From an uncultured Bacteroidales bacterium (GTDB taxonomy: Bacteria > Bacteroidota > Bacteroidia > Bacteroidales > Paludibacteraceae), in NCBI GenBank assembly GCA_937910305.1, contig CALEPS010000144.1:1-34731 (forward strand): 34,731 nt of DNA, read 5' to 3'. The stretch's first letter is position 1. Every line of letters starts with the position of its first letter. The position numbers were made by a program, and so were the translations under genes. The notes under the pieces are model-generated. The model had not been told where the DNA came from, made no database searches, and was given only the letters and a program-made list of their open reading frames with translations. Below, one piece after another: positions 1 through 7,003 of this stretch.

Positions 1-21
1 CTCTTTAATAAATATCTTCAT
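1..21 (-). CDS. Start of a leftward gene, product unknown (partial)
   Basis: An ATG on the minus strand at 21-19 opens seven codons (MKIFIKE) before the window edge. It lies about 60 bases downstream of a good Bacteroidota promoter at 82-113, which is the main reason to call it. Too little is visible to name a product. Confidence 0.35.
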
Positions 22-37
22 GGCCTTCTCTATTTGG

Positions 38-69
38 CTTGTTCCTTTTCATGTGCCAAAAGGAACAAG
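38..69 (-). other. Perfect 12-bp hairpin in a leader
   Basis: CTTGTTCCTTTT at 38-49 is the exact complement of 58-69, with an 8-base loop. It falls between the minus-strand promoter at 82-113 and the ATG at 21, so it would form at the very 5' end of that transcript. A role in RNA stability or leader control is inference. Confidence 0.5.
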
Positions 70-81
70 TTAAATCGGCCG

Positions 82-113
82 CAAAGGTACGCAAAAATTC
101 GGATATATGCAAG
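82..113 (-). promoter_or_regulatory. Bacteroidota housekeeping promoter, leftward
   Basis: The minus strand reads CTTG (113-110), 20 bases, then TACCTTTG (89-82). This matches the Bacteroidota -33/-7 consensus. The spacer begins GCATATATCCGAA, the same family as the promoters at 292-323 and 623-654. It drives the gene leaving the window on the left. Confidence 0.75.
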
Positions 114-274
114 GAAAATCAAAGATTTTCGATTCGGAAGGTGATTTTTATGTCTAGGTCTTGTCTCGGTTGTGAGTCGGTTGTCGGTCGGTGGATATCA
201 GAAGAGAAGACCAAGACAATTTTGACACCAGTGGTGACACAATTAGTTTGCCATAATCTTAGTTATTTCCTTCC

Positions 275-292
275 GCACGCAATTTTGCGTGC
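275..292. other. Perfect 8-bp hairpin at a transcription start
   Basis: GCACGCAA (275-282) and TTGCGTGC (285-292) are exact complements around a TT loop. The hairpin begins at the -7 box of the leftward promoter at 292-323, so it would be the first structure in that RNA. No open frame of note follows on the minus strand before position 90. Confidence 0.4.
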
Positions 293-323
293 AAAGGTAC
301 AACTTTTTTCGGACATATGCAAA
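292..323 (-). promoter_or_regulatory. Second leftward Bacteroidota promoter
   Basis: The minus strand has TTTG (323-320), exactly 20 bases, then TACCTTTG (299-292). It is in tandem with the promoter at 82-113 and has the same spacer family (GCATATGTCCGAA). It may make a long leader for the gene off the left edge, or a short RNA. No coding region lies between the two promoters. Confidence 0.65.
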
Positions 324-353
324 TTTATTTGCATGGTAGAGAGCAACGTGCCA

Positions 354-377
354 ATTTGGTACGCGCGTGTACCAAAT
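354..377. repeat. Palindrome with 9-bp arms at the end of the DUF1016 remnant
   Basis: ATTTGGTAC (354-362) and GTACCAAAT (369-377) flank a GCGCGT centre. Both strands read IWY.RVPN in one frame. It sits exactly where DUF1016 homology ends, so it may mark the breakpoint or simply be coding sequence. Confidence 0.5.
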
Positions 378-593
378 CTCTAAATTGTTGAAATTCAGAT
401 ATAATTGACGGTAAGAACGCAGATTGCGGGCCGAGAAACCGGTTGCATATTCTTGGGATAATTCTTCCGCTAGGGATTCTAATAAACGTGTGTCATATTC
501 GGCACGCTTCTCTCCATGTTGTTCCTCCTCCACTATGCGTTGTACTATTTGCCAATATGTGTGAACCATTGTAGAACTTACACTTTGATAAGC
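354..593 (-). pseudogene. Remnant of a DUF1016 (PDDEXK nuclease, YhcG-like) N-terminal domain
   Basis: About 80 residues read from AYQSVSST through HTYWQIVQRIVEEEQHG, AEYDTRLLESLAEELS and FSARNLRSYRQLYLNF to IWYTRVPN. They carry the hallmarks of the DUF1016 N-terminal domain: the YWqIGrrIVEeEq helix, the rAeYg..lL..Ls block and NLR.yRqlY. DUF1016 proteins are normally around 330-380 residues and end in a PDDEXK nuclease domain. Here homology stops at the TRVPN block and the frame runs into unrelated AT-rich sequence. The upstream codons also look non-homologous and overlap the opposing promoter at 623-654. The last homologous codons coincide with the palindrome at 354-377. I call it a decayed fragment with no function. 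Confidence 0.7.
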
Positions 594-622
594 ACTTTTC
601 AGTTTTTTTTTCGAACTAAAAA

Positions 623-654
623 TTTGTATATTCCGAAAAAATGTTGTATCTTTG
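623..654 (+). promoter_or_regulatory. Promoter of the SLC13-type permease gene
   Basis: TTTG (623-626), 20 bases, then TATCTTTG (647-654), a textbook Bacteroidota promoter. The transcript would start near 660, giving a leader of about 95 bases before the ATG at 756. The spacer contains ATTCCGAAAAAA, the family shared with the two leftward promoters at 82 and 292. Confidence 0.8.
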
Positions 655-755
655 CAGTCGGAAAGAAGGTAAAGGGGGAGGATGTTCCGGGTTATAGGAC
701 GCTCGCGGGGCAAGCTACAGTTTAGAGGATTGAGTTTAGATATAGAAAAAGATAA

Positions 756-2270
756 ATGGAAGAGTTTGTTTTTTTAGGTTTTAACGGACCCGCATGGATC
801 ACGATAGTGACCGTGCTGGCATTGTTCAGCATTCTGCTGTTTACCAAAGTGCGCGCAGACGCTGTGTTTCTGGGCGCGATGGTCATCCTGTACGTCACCG
901 GCGTATTGGATGCTAAAGAGGCCTTTTCGGGTCTGAGCCAGTCCTCCGTGGTGGTAGTAGGCGTGCTGTTTGTAGTTGTGGCCGGACTGACGTACACCGG
1001 CGTGCTGCAATGGATAGTCAAGAACCTGCTGGGTCAGCCCAAACGGTGGAGCAGCGCCATAGTGCGGCTGATGCTGCCGGTAGCGGGATTGAGCTCGTTT
1101 CTGAGCAACACTACGGTTGTGGCGCTGTTTATCGGCATCGTGAAGATGTGGTCGAAGAAATTAGGAATCGCACCTTCCAAACTGCTGATACCGTTGAGTT
1201 ACGCGTCGGGCATGGGCGGTGTGTGTACGCTGATAGGTACGCCGCCGAACCTGATTATCAGCGGTTTGTACGCCGAGGAGACGGGTGTGCAGATGAACGT
1301 ACTGGCAACCACCCTGCCGGGTCTCTTCTGTCTGATAATCGGTGTGCTGTCGGTCATCGCCATGCGGCGGTTGCTGCCCGAACGCGAGGCACCGAAAGAC
1401 CCGTTTGAGCAAACGACGGAATATACGGTGGAGATGCAGGTGCCGTCTTCGAACAAATATATCGGCGAGACGCTGGGCTACGCGGGACTGCTGAATGTAG
1501 AGGGCGGCCGGCTAATCAAGATGCAGCATTTCGACGGCGTGGCGGTGCCCGTTGACGAGAACGAGTTTATCATGGGCGGCGACCGTCTTGTTTTTGCCGG
1601 AGATATAAAAGCCATCACGGAACTGACCCATACGCACGGACTGGTGCCGGGCGAAGAGGTGGTGAATATCGGCTTCAAGACTCTTCTCTCGTCGCTGATT
1701 ATGCTGGCGATGGTGGTACTGTCCGCACTGGGAATAATGCCCCTGTTGATGTGCGCCTGTATCGCGGCGCTGGCGATGGTCATCACACGCTGCTGCACAC
1801 CCGACCAAGCCGTCAAGTCCATCGACTGGAGCATATTGGTGGTTTTTGCCGGTTCGGTAGTGTTAGGAATAGCCATCCAGAAGACCGGAATCGCCGAACG
1901 GATGGCAACCGGCATACTGGATATATGCGGTACCAACCCGATTGTGGTGATGACGGCAGTGTGTCTGGTAGCCACATTCATCACGGAGTTTATCTCCAAC
2001 ACGGCAGCCGGCGCGATGTTCTTCCCCATCATGTATCAAGCCGCAATCCAGTTGGGCTACGAGCCGATGACTTTCCTGATTGCCCTGATGATCAGCGTCA
2101 GCAGCAGTTTTGCCACACCCATCGGTTCGCCGACACACATGATGGTATATGGTCCCGGCGGCTACCGGTTTACGGACTTTCTAAGGATAGGTTTCTGGAT
2201 GAACATTATCATCCTTGTGGCCAATATACTGATTACGAACATCGTTTATCCACTCACACCATTAGGATGA
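756..2270 (+). CDS. SLC13 family permease with one internal RCK_C (TrkA-C) domain
   Basis: This is an integral inner-membrane anion or dicarboxylate transporter of the SLC13/DASS class. The substrate cannot be told from sequence; sulfate, dicarboxylates and others occur in the family. Two inverted repeats are visible, each with an SNT motif (SNTT at residues 117-120 and SNTAAGAMF near 413). Each is followed by a loop: SGMGGVCTLIGTPPNL at about 151-166, and SSFATPIGSPTHMM in the C-terminal half. Residues of about 223-292 form a single cytoplasmic RCK_C domain between the halves. Many relatives have two such domains and are near 600 residues, so this 504-residue form is compact. The start ATG follows an A-rich leader. 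It is monocistronic, between the promoter at 623-654 and the terminator at 2281-2310. Confidence 0.88.
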   Translation: MEEFVFLGFNGPAWITIVTVLALFSILLFTKVRADAVFLGAMVILYVTGVLDAKEAFSGLSQSSVVVVGVLFVVVAGLTYTGVLQWIVKNLLGQPKRWSSAIVRLMLPVAGLSSFLSNTTVVALFIGIVKMWSKKLGIAPSKLLIPLSYASGMGGVCTLIGTPPNLIISGLYAEETGVQMNVLATTLPGLFCLIIGVLSVIAMRRLLPEREAPKDPFEQTTEYTVEMQVPSSNKYIGETLGYAGLLNVEGGRLIKMQHFDGVAVPVDENEFIMGGDRLVFAGDIKAITELTHTHGLVPGEEVVNIGFKTLLSSLIMLAMVVLSALGIMPLLMCACIAALAMVITRCCTPDQAVKSIDWSILVVFAGSVVLGIAIQKTGIAERMATGILDICGTNPIVVMTAVCLVATFITEFISNTAAGAMFFPIMYQAAIQLGYEPMTFLIALMISVSSSFATPIGSPTHMMVYGPGGYRFTDFLRIGFWMNIIILVANILITNIVYPLTPLG

Positions 2271-2280
2271 TTGCTACACA

Positions 2281-2310
2281 AAAAAGACGGACCGAAGCCC
2301 GTCTTTTTTA
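2281..2310. terminator. Bidirectional intrinsic terminator
   Basis: AAAAAAGACGG (2281-2291) pairs with CCGTCTTTTTT (2300-2310) around an 8-base loop. The A and T tracts let it serve both the permease gene and the opposing remnant gene that ends at 2341. Confidence 0.85.
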
Positions 2311-2340
2311 TGGTTGTTTATTATTCAGTAAGCGCCTCCG

Positions 2341-3184
2341 TCAGCGCAGGAGTTTTGCGGAGAGAGAGAAGCCGTCGGCAGAGATACGTACGATAGCCAT
2401 GCCGCGCAGCGCACCGAGCGAGATGGGTTGGTAATAGTCCATACCTTCGGTCAGACCAGCGAGCGGCAGACGGCAGATGACGCGTCCTGCGAGGTCAAAG
2501 ACCGTCAGTTCCGCGCGTTTGAGATCCCGCGGCACGGAGAAGCGCACGACAGCCTCCGAGGCGTTGTTGCCCGGTAAGACAGCAATAGAGCCTTTGCTAT
2601 CCGGCGCAGTGATCTGCTGGGTAGCCGTAGGAGTACTGTCTTCCTGCACCAGTTCATAGGGTCCGAGGTCACGCACAGTGCCATAGACCGTAGATCTGAG
2701 GAAGGGGAAATCTGCTTCCAGTTGAGCGAGGTTTGGAGTGACAGAAGACGGCACATCACATCCAGCATCGACGAGGTTAGAACCCGGTATCAGGCGTGCA
2801 AAACGGGCAGGCATGGAGCCGTCTCCGCGTCGCGGAGCAATAGCGTCCGTCTCGGAGAGCGAGACATAATCCGAACGGGAGAAAGAGGTGACAAGATGGT
2901 TGGTCCAGGCATTTTTAGAGAGCGAGGTGCCCAAAGCATTGTAATCATCTGTTCCGACACACGCCTCCTGTTTGCCGAAGCAGACATTGTTATAATAGAA
3001 CGTCTTGGCGTTGTCACCTCCGGACTCGAACATAAAATCATAGGAGTTGTCAAACGCCAGGCAGTTGCACCTCCGTCTCGGCGGACCAGGAACCGGAGTT
3101 TAGTGAATTGAAATCTTCCGATAAATCGGCGTGTGCCATGCCTGCTACGAGGCACGAGAGCACCAAGAGACTCATTTTTTGCAT
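2341..3184 (-). pseudogene. Broken pectate-lyase-like secreted protein with T9SS type A sorting domain
   Basis: The 5' piece (3184 to a TGA at 3052-3050) encodes a 44-residue product with a signal peptide (MQKMSLLVLSCLVAGMAHA), then DLSEDFNSLNSGSW. The rest continues in another frame from about 3066: NCLAFDNSYDFMFESGG, then KTFYYNNVCFG, SDYVSLSETDAIAPRRGDGS and ARLIPGSNLVDAG. Those blocks are typical of the C-terminal part of Bacteroidota beta-helix pectate lyases. The last ~75 residues (AELTVFDLAGRVI, ALRGMAIVRI, SAKLLR) are a type A T9SS C-terminal sorting domain. Almost all of the beta-helix is missing and the two parts are out of frame, so I infer an internal deletion. The promoter at 3219-3250 is intact. 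An annotation showing only the ORF at 2341-3033 would miss this. Confidence 0.7.
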
Positions 3185-3218
3185 GTACCTTAGATTTTAA
3201 ATGTTTGAAATAGCAATG

Positions 3219-3250
3219 CAAAATTACAGTATTTGATGCAAATGAGCAAA
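3219..3250 (-). promoter_or_regulatory. Promoter of the broken lyase gene
   Basis: On the minus strand TTTG (3250-3247), 20 bases, then TAATTTTG (3226-3219). The start ATG at 3184 is about 35 bases further on. The promoter looks functional even though the gene is not. Confidence 0.7.
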
Positions 3251-3363
3251 TATATGCCGATTTATCAATAAAAATCGCCAAAAATGACACACACAAAACC
3301 GGATACCCGCAAAAACTTGAGTATCTAAAACAATTTTTTCACCTCTTGAAAGGGAAGAAAGTC

Positions 3364-4731
3364 TTATATGCTGATGTCAGGAGAATTCTTCAGCCAATCC
3401 AATAAAGCAGCCATATCGGGGAAGACGCGGTCCGCTCCTTCGTCCGTGAGGTCGGAGTCGGGTAGGGGGCCTGTGTTCACGGCGCAGGCGAAGAGTCCAG
3501 CCGCTTTCGCTGCACGCACTCCGAGCGGTGCATTCTCCACTACCATACATTCTTCTTTCTTGAACCCCGACCGTTCCCACGCCTTGAGGTAGGGTTCGGG
3601 GTCCGGTTTGCCATGTTTGACATCAAAAGAAGAGATGATACCCGTAAAGACATGATCGAAGATATCATTGAGCGCGTCAATGAGGTTGTGTTGGCCCGAC
3701 CCGGTGACGACCCAGCATTGGACGCCGTGTTCATGTAGGAAACGGAGCACGTCGCTCACACCGGGGATAGTACCCGGAAAGCCTCCGGTCATTTGATTGA
3801 AATAAGCTGTTTTATCCTTGTAGATATCTTCGATCAGCTGCTGCGGCGCGTCCTTCCCGTACATGCGGGAATAGTGCTCCTGAATGACTCCGACGCTGGT
3901 TCGTCCTTCGTTCCGGTAACATTCTTCGGCGGTGTACGGCAGCCCGTGTTTGGTCATCGCCCATGCCCATGCTTCGGCATGATAGGGCATGGAGTTATAC
4001 AGGACGCCGTCCTGATCAAAGAAGACGGCTTTCAAGCGTTTCTTTCTTTCGCCGAAGATAGACGACCCGATGCGCACCATCGTGGAACCACATTCTATAG
4101 CAATCCGATAGTCGTCCGACATGCCCATGGAGAGAAACATGTCATTTACCATTTTGTCATTTACAATTTGGTCATTTACCATTTGGTCATTTATATGCTT
4201 GACCGTCGTAAAACAACGCCGGATTTCGGCTTCGTCGTCGGTGTTGGTAGCCATAGTCATAAGGCCCCTTACCTGGACATGAGGGAAAACCTCTCCCCAT
4301 CCATCCCCTAAAGGAAGGGAGTTGAGTTCTTCGGGCAAGAAGCCAGATTTGGTCTCCTCCCGTGCAACATGGATCTCCAGCAGCACATCCTGTACCATCC
4401 CTATTTTGGCTGCTTCGTCGTTGATAGTCTGCAGCAGGCGCAGTGAGTCCACCGATTGAATCAGAAACGGGTGCAGTTTGAGCAGGTCCCGCACTTTGTT
4501 GGTCTGCAGGTGTCCGATAAAATGCCAGTGGATGTCTTCGGGCAGGAGCGGTATCTTCGTCTTCAGTTCCTGCACGCGGCTTTCCCCGAAATGGCGTTCT
4601 CCCGCTTCGTAGGCTTCGCGGATAGCTTCTACGGGTTGGTATTTGGAGACGCACACGAGCGTGACATGCGCGGGTATATGTGCGCGAACCTTATGGATAT
4701 TGTCAGTAATCAGCATTTCAGTATTCAACAT
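3364..4731 (-). CDS. Fusion of a YggS/PLPBP-type PLP-binding protein and a beta-phosphoglucomutase-like HAD hydrolase
   Basis: Residues 1-230 are a YggS/PLPBP domain, a PLP-binding protein of vitamin B6 homeostasis. It shows the PLP lysine in VCVSKYQPVEA (K30), HFGESRVQEL, WHFIGHLQTNK, VRGLMTMA and the phosphate-binding CGSTMVRIGSSIFGER. Residues of about 233-455 are a HAD phosphatase or mutase. The motifs are FFDQDGVLYNS (D239, D241), VVTGSG, KHGKPDPEPY and VVENAPLGVRAAKAAG, closest to the beta-phosphoglucomutase subclass; the substrate is unknown. YggS proteins are usually free-standing at about 220-230 residues. Two loops have been filled by dispersed repeats: residues 181-197 by a five-residue NDQMV-like repeat, and 138-149 by a GC-rich element. 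The ATG overlaps the glsB stop by 7 bp and lies in a TATTCAG-like tract. A second in-frame ATG is five codons on. Confidence 0.88.
   Translation of the reverse strand: MLNTEMLITDNIHKVRAHIPAHVTLVCVSKYQPVEAIREAYEAGERHFGESRVQELKTKIPLLPEDIHWHFIGHLQTNKVRDLLKLHPFLIQSVDSLRLLQTINDEAAKIGMVQDVLLEIHVAREETKSGFLPEELNSLPLGDGWGEVFPHVQVRGLMTMATNTDDEAEIRRCFTTVKHINDQMVNDQIVNDKMVNDMFLSMGMSDDYRIAIECGSTMVRIGSSIFGERKKRLKAVFFDQDGVLYNSMPYHAEAWAWAMTKHGLPYTAEECYRNEGRTSVGVIQEHYSRMYGKDAPQQLIEDIYKDKTAYFNQMTGGFPGTIPGVSDVLRFLHEHGVQCWVVTGSGQHNLIDALNDIFDHVFTGIISSFDVKHGKPDPEPYLKAWERSGFKKEECMVVENAPLGVRAAKAAGLFACAVNTGPLPDSDLTDEGADRVFPDMAALLDWLKNSPDISI
4141..4191 (-). repeat. 15-bp tandem repeat inside the YggS domain
   Basis: About three and a half copies of a 15-bp unit (GTCATTTACCATTTG on the plus strand) encode NDQMV-NDQIV-NDKMV-ND. 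Fifteen bp keeps the frame. The same unit lies outside genes at 6964-7003 and 17153-17178, so it is a dispersed element tolerated in a surface loop before the conserved SMGMSDD. Confidence 0.8.
4291..4326. repeat. Dispersed CT-rich/GA-rich element inside the YggS domain
   Basis: A block of the form CTCCCC..CCCCTAAAGGAAGGG encodes SLPLGDGWGEVF. Similar blocks occur at 18975-19006 (inside apbE), 30318-30346 and 34624-34653. The two halves are partly self-complementary. Confidence 0.55.
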
Positions 4732-4736
4732 TCAGA
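4717..4736. repeat. Degenerate TATTCAG tract at the glsB/yggS-HAD border
   Basis: TTCAGTATTCAACATTCAG spans the end of glsB and the ATG of the downstream fusion gene. It is a degenerate copy of the heptamer that fills 5676-5728. It supplies the first codons (LNTEM) of the YggS fusion. Confidence 0.6.
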
Positions 4737-5672
4737 AAGCCATTTGATATAGGGATTGATATAGCGTTCTTTTTTCTCCTGATAAACCGTGTCCAGATCC
4801 ACCATGATTCCTGTCTCAAAGACATTCGACAACTCGTCATTGACGGCATTGCCGAAGAACTGGAGTTCATTGGTGATATTGAGATAGGCGGAGAACATAG
4901 GCGGAATAACCGTCCCTTGCTCGCGTATAGCGTGCTGGAGGATATGATAGTTCTCCTGCGGGTCGGTGCCTATGAAAGGAGAAGGTATGCCCAGATCCTC
5001 TTGAACAGGAAGAGGATGGTAGGGTCCGAAAAGCCCTTCTTCTCCTCTGTGATAGGTGTTGAGATAGGTATAGATCAGCTCGCGTGCCGTCTTGTTATAA
5101 TCGGGGTATATAGTGACTTTACCGATCATCCATCGCACGTCGGGATTATTATGCATCACCGCTCCGATTCCGTCCCAGATGTTATCCAGCGCAAAGAGTG
5201 CTTTCACTCCCATCTCGCGTTTCTGATAGGCGGGTTGCACGAATGCCCGTCCGAACTCAATGGCATGAGGCAGATATTCCCGGATGAAGCGCTCGGAATA
5301 GTGGAAGAGATGTGCGGAGGTGATATAGGGTTGCATCTCCCCCCGGTCGTTGGGCCTCAGTTCCACATCTTTTCCCAGCAGATAGCGGTATCCTCCGATA
5401 ATCTGCCGGTTAGAAGGATCCCAGACGATGAGTTGATGATAGGGCTTGGCCATGGTGTCCATATCGTCCATGTCCATCTCCAAGCCGGTGGCACCACCTC
5501 CGTCCCGGTAACTGATCTCGCGCAGACGTGCAATCTCGCGCATCACATTGGGACATTCATGCGCAGTGATGTCATAAATAAGATTTTCCGCTTTATTGGA
5601 CGGTCTGAGAAGGTGTCCCTCCAGTTCGCGCTCAATAACTGCTGTTTCTACAGGTGGAATGATAGGTTGCAT
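4725..5672 (-). CDS. glsB: Glycine N-acyltransferase of glycine-lipid synthesis (GlsB), GNAT/OlsB-like
   Basis: In Bacteroides thetaiotaomicron GlsB transfers a 3-hydroxy fatty acyl chain to glycine, giving N-acyl-3-hydroxy-glycine (commendamide). GlsA then acylates the hydroxyl to make glycine lipids. The 315-residue protein has the hemolysin-like/OlsB-type GNAT pattern: REIARLREISYRDGGG near the N-terminus, YHQLIVWDPSNRQIIGGYRYL, then the core IEFGRAFVQPAYQKREMGVKAL and the long C-terminal part with NPYIKWLSEC. The identification rests on this domain and on glsA lying directly upstream, as in Bacteroides. The enzyme is expected at the cytoplasmic face of the inner membrane. The stop codon overlaps the start of the YggS-HAD gene, and a heptamer tract separates it from glsA. 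Confidence 0.82.
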   Translation of the reverse strand: MQPIIPPVETAVIERELEGHLLRPSNKAENLIYDITAHECPNVMREIARLREISYRDGGGATGLEMDMDDMDTMAKPYHQLIVWDPSNRQIIGGYRYLLGKDVELRPNDRGEMQPYITSAHLFHYSERFIREYLPHAIEFGRAFVQPAYQKREMGVKALFALDNIWDGIGAVMHNNPDVRWMIGKVTIYPDYNKTARELIYTYLNTYHRGEEGLFGPYHPLPVQEDLGIPSPFIGTDPQENYHILQHAIREQGTVIPPMFSAYLNITNELQFFGNAVNDELSNVFETGIMVDLDTVYQEKKERYINPYIKWLSEC

Positions 5673-5675
5673 ATG

Positions 5676-5728
5676 AGTATTCAGTATTCAGTTTTCAGTA
5701 TTCAGTATTCAGTATTCAGTATTCAGTT
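5676..5728. repeat. Heptamer tandem tract TATTCAG between glsA and glsB
   Basis: Seven or so copies of TATTCAG, one interrupted (GTTTTCAG), fill the gap between the two gls genes. The tract includes the glsA stop codon (5723-5725) and ends just before the glsB ATG. It is the longest heptamer tract in the window. Confidence 0.85.
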
Positions 5729-6550
5729 TTGGGAATATACGATGGATTTGACATATTGCGCCCATTCTTTAGGCGAACGGGTGTTATCCAAGTCGGTGTA
5801 CGGGACAGGCGGCAGGACATGAACCTTGAAATGTTTGCCATGTGCGCCGTACATCTCGTCCACGAGGTATAGCATCTCGATATTGATCTTGATCCGTAAC
5901 AGTTTGCGGAGGAAGGCGAGGATATAGAAGAAATTACTGTTCCTTCCCTCGAAATAGATCGGGACGATATTGCGTTGGTATTCGCGTGCCCTCTGGACGA
6001 AGTTTTTCTGCCATTCCAGATCTTGTATCTGCCATTTGCCGTTGATCCGTTGCAGTCTGCTGCAAGCCCCGGCAGGGAAGGTGAGCACATCGGTCTCGCT
6101 CTCCCACATCCGTTGTTGTGCTGCTGCCTGTTCCTTGCTGAGCCGCCCTGTTTTATTGACAGGCGCCCAAAGTCCGGCGAGCGGCTCCATATACATGAGC
6201 AGTTCGTTGACGATAACCTTCAGTTCGCGTTTCTCCGCCCGGCTCTCATGAATCATTTGTGCAATGATCATGCCGTCCAACCCTCCCAGCGGGTGGTTAG
6301 AGACGAAGATAACAGGCTTGCCGTCGGTAGGGATATTCTCTATGCCCTCGATAGAGGCGGTGCATCCGAGTTCTTCATCCAGCACGACGCGTATAAAATC
6401 GTAGTTTCTCTCCGTTGTATGCTTGCGGAGAAAGGCGTTCATCTGTTTTATGTGTGCGATGCGTTCAAGATAGCGAATAAGGAAATCCGGCACTCTCGCC
6501 TTCGGCGCTTTCGCCTTAATGATAGCTCTTATGTCAAATTGCAAGGGCAT
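5723..6550 (-). CDS. glsA: Lysophospholipid acyltransferase-like O-acyltransferase of glycine-lipid synthesis (GlsA)
   Basis: This is a PlsC-like membrane-associated acyltransferase of 275 residues. The catalytic-block motif is SNHPLGGLDG (H86, D92), the arrangement typical of the Bacteroidota GlsA group. It is followed by WAPVNKTGRLSKEQ, the FPAG block (LTFPAGACSR, 158-161) and PIYFEGRNSNFFY. In the gls pathway it esterifies the 3-hydroxyl of N-acyl glycine with a second acyl chain. Its ATG overlaps the DUF4494 stop (TAATG), which suggests translational coupling. The stop codon lies inside the heptamer tract shared with the glsB leader. A generic glycerol acyltransferase is the alternative, but the adjacent glsB argues for GlsA. 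Confidence 0.82.
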   Translation of the reverse strand: MPLQFDIRAIIKAKAPKARVPDFLIRYLERIAHIKQMNAFLRKHTTERNYDFIRVVLDEELGCTASIEGIENIPTDGKPVIFVSNHPLGGLDGMIIAQMIHESRAEKRELKVIVNELLMYMEPLAGLWAPVNKTGRLSKEQAAAQQRMWESETDVLTFPAGACSRLQRINGKWQIQDLEWQKNFVQRAREYQRNIVPIYFEGRNSNFFYILAFLRKLLRIKINIEMLYLVDEMYGAHGKHFKVHVLPPVPYTDLDNTRSPKEWAQYVKSIVYSQN

Positions 6551-6966
6551 TATTGTACGGCATGAAGGATGTCCATAATCGGTGATTTGGCAATAGAGAT
6601 CAGTTCGCAGTCATAGGATTTGAGTGCCTGTCTCAGCGCAAAGACCGCATCGTCCAGCGTGTTTGCCTGAACGAGCATAGCTACGTTTTTGCGTACCTCT
6701 TTCTCTCCGTCGATAGTGATCATCTCCACGCGCGCTTTGTACCAATACTCTCCGCCTTCGTTGGGGAAGGTCTCAAAGAACTGGCTTCGTTTGCAGCTCT
6801 GTACTTCGCAGTCGCCGAAGATGAATGGTTTGATCTCCTCCATGAGGCAGTTCTCCGCGTCCGCAAAACTGACAGCTCCATCAATGAGGTACACTTCTTT
6901 TACTTTGCCCGGGTTGTCTTCGCCCGTCTGGCGGTCATAACTGACTTTAATCTCGTGAAAAATCAT
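6550..6966 (-). CDS. DUF4494 domain protein
   Basis: A 138-residue cytoplasmic protein of the Bacteroidota-restricted DUF4494 family. It begins MIFHEIKVSYDRQTGEDNPGKV, has a central VYLIDGAVSFADAENCL and ends DCELISIAKSPIMDILH. No signal peptide or membrane segment is seen. The function is unknown. From memory, this family often lies beside yggS genes in Bacteroidales, and here a YggS fusion is three genes downstream. The stop overlaps the glsA start by one base, so it is very probably co-transcribed with glsA and glsB. Confidence 0.78.
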   Translation of the reverse strand: MIFHEIKVSYDRQTGEDNPGKVKEVYLIDGAVSFADAENCLMEEIKPFIFGDCEVQSCKRSQFFETFPNEGGEYWYKARVEMITIDGEKEVRKNVAMLVQANTLDDAVFALRQALKSYDCELISIAKSPIMDILHAVQ

Positions 6967-7003
6967 ATCATTTACAATTTAATCATTTACAATTTGGTCA
7001 TTT
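6964..7003. repeat. 15-bp ATCATTTACAATTT tandem unit between genes
   Basis: About two and a half copies of (A/G)TCATTTACAATTT(A/G) fill the gap between the phosphatase-fold gene and DUF4494. The tract contains the stop codon at 6998-7000. It is the same unit that encodes NDQMV inside the YggS gene at 4141-4191. Confidence 0.75.

Noticed and set aside
39..383. 114-residue rightward ORF
   Set aside because: It runs through two leftward promoters and the palindrome and has no recognisable protein features.
2790..3296. 168-residue leftward ORF
   Set aside because: It is the third frame of the broken lyase gene and extends through that gene's promoter.
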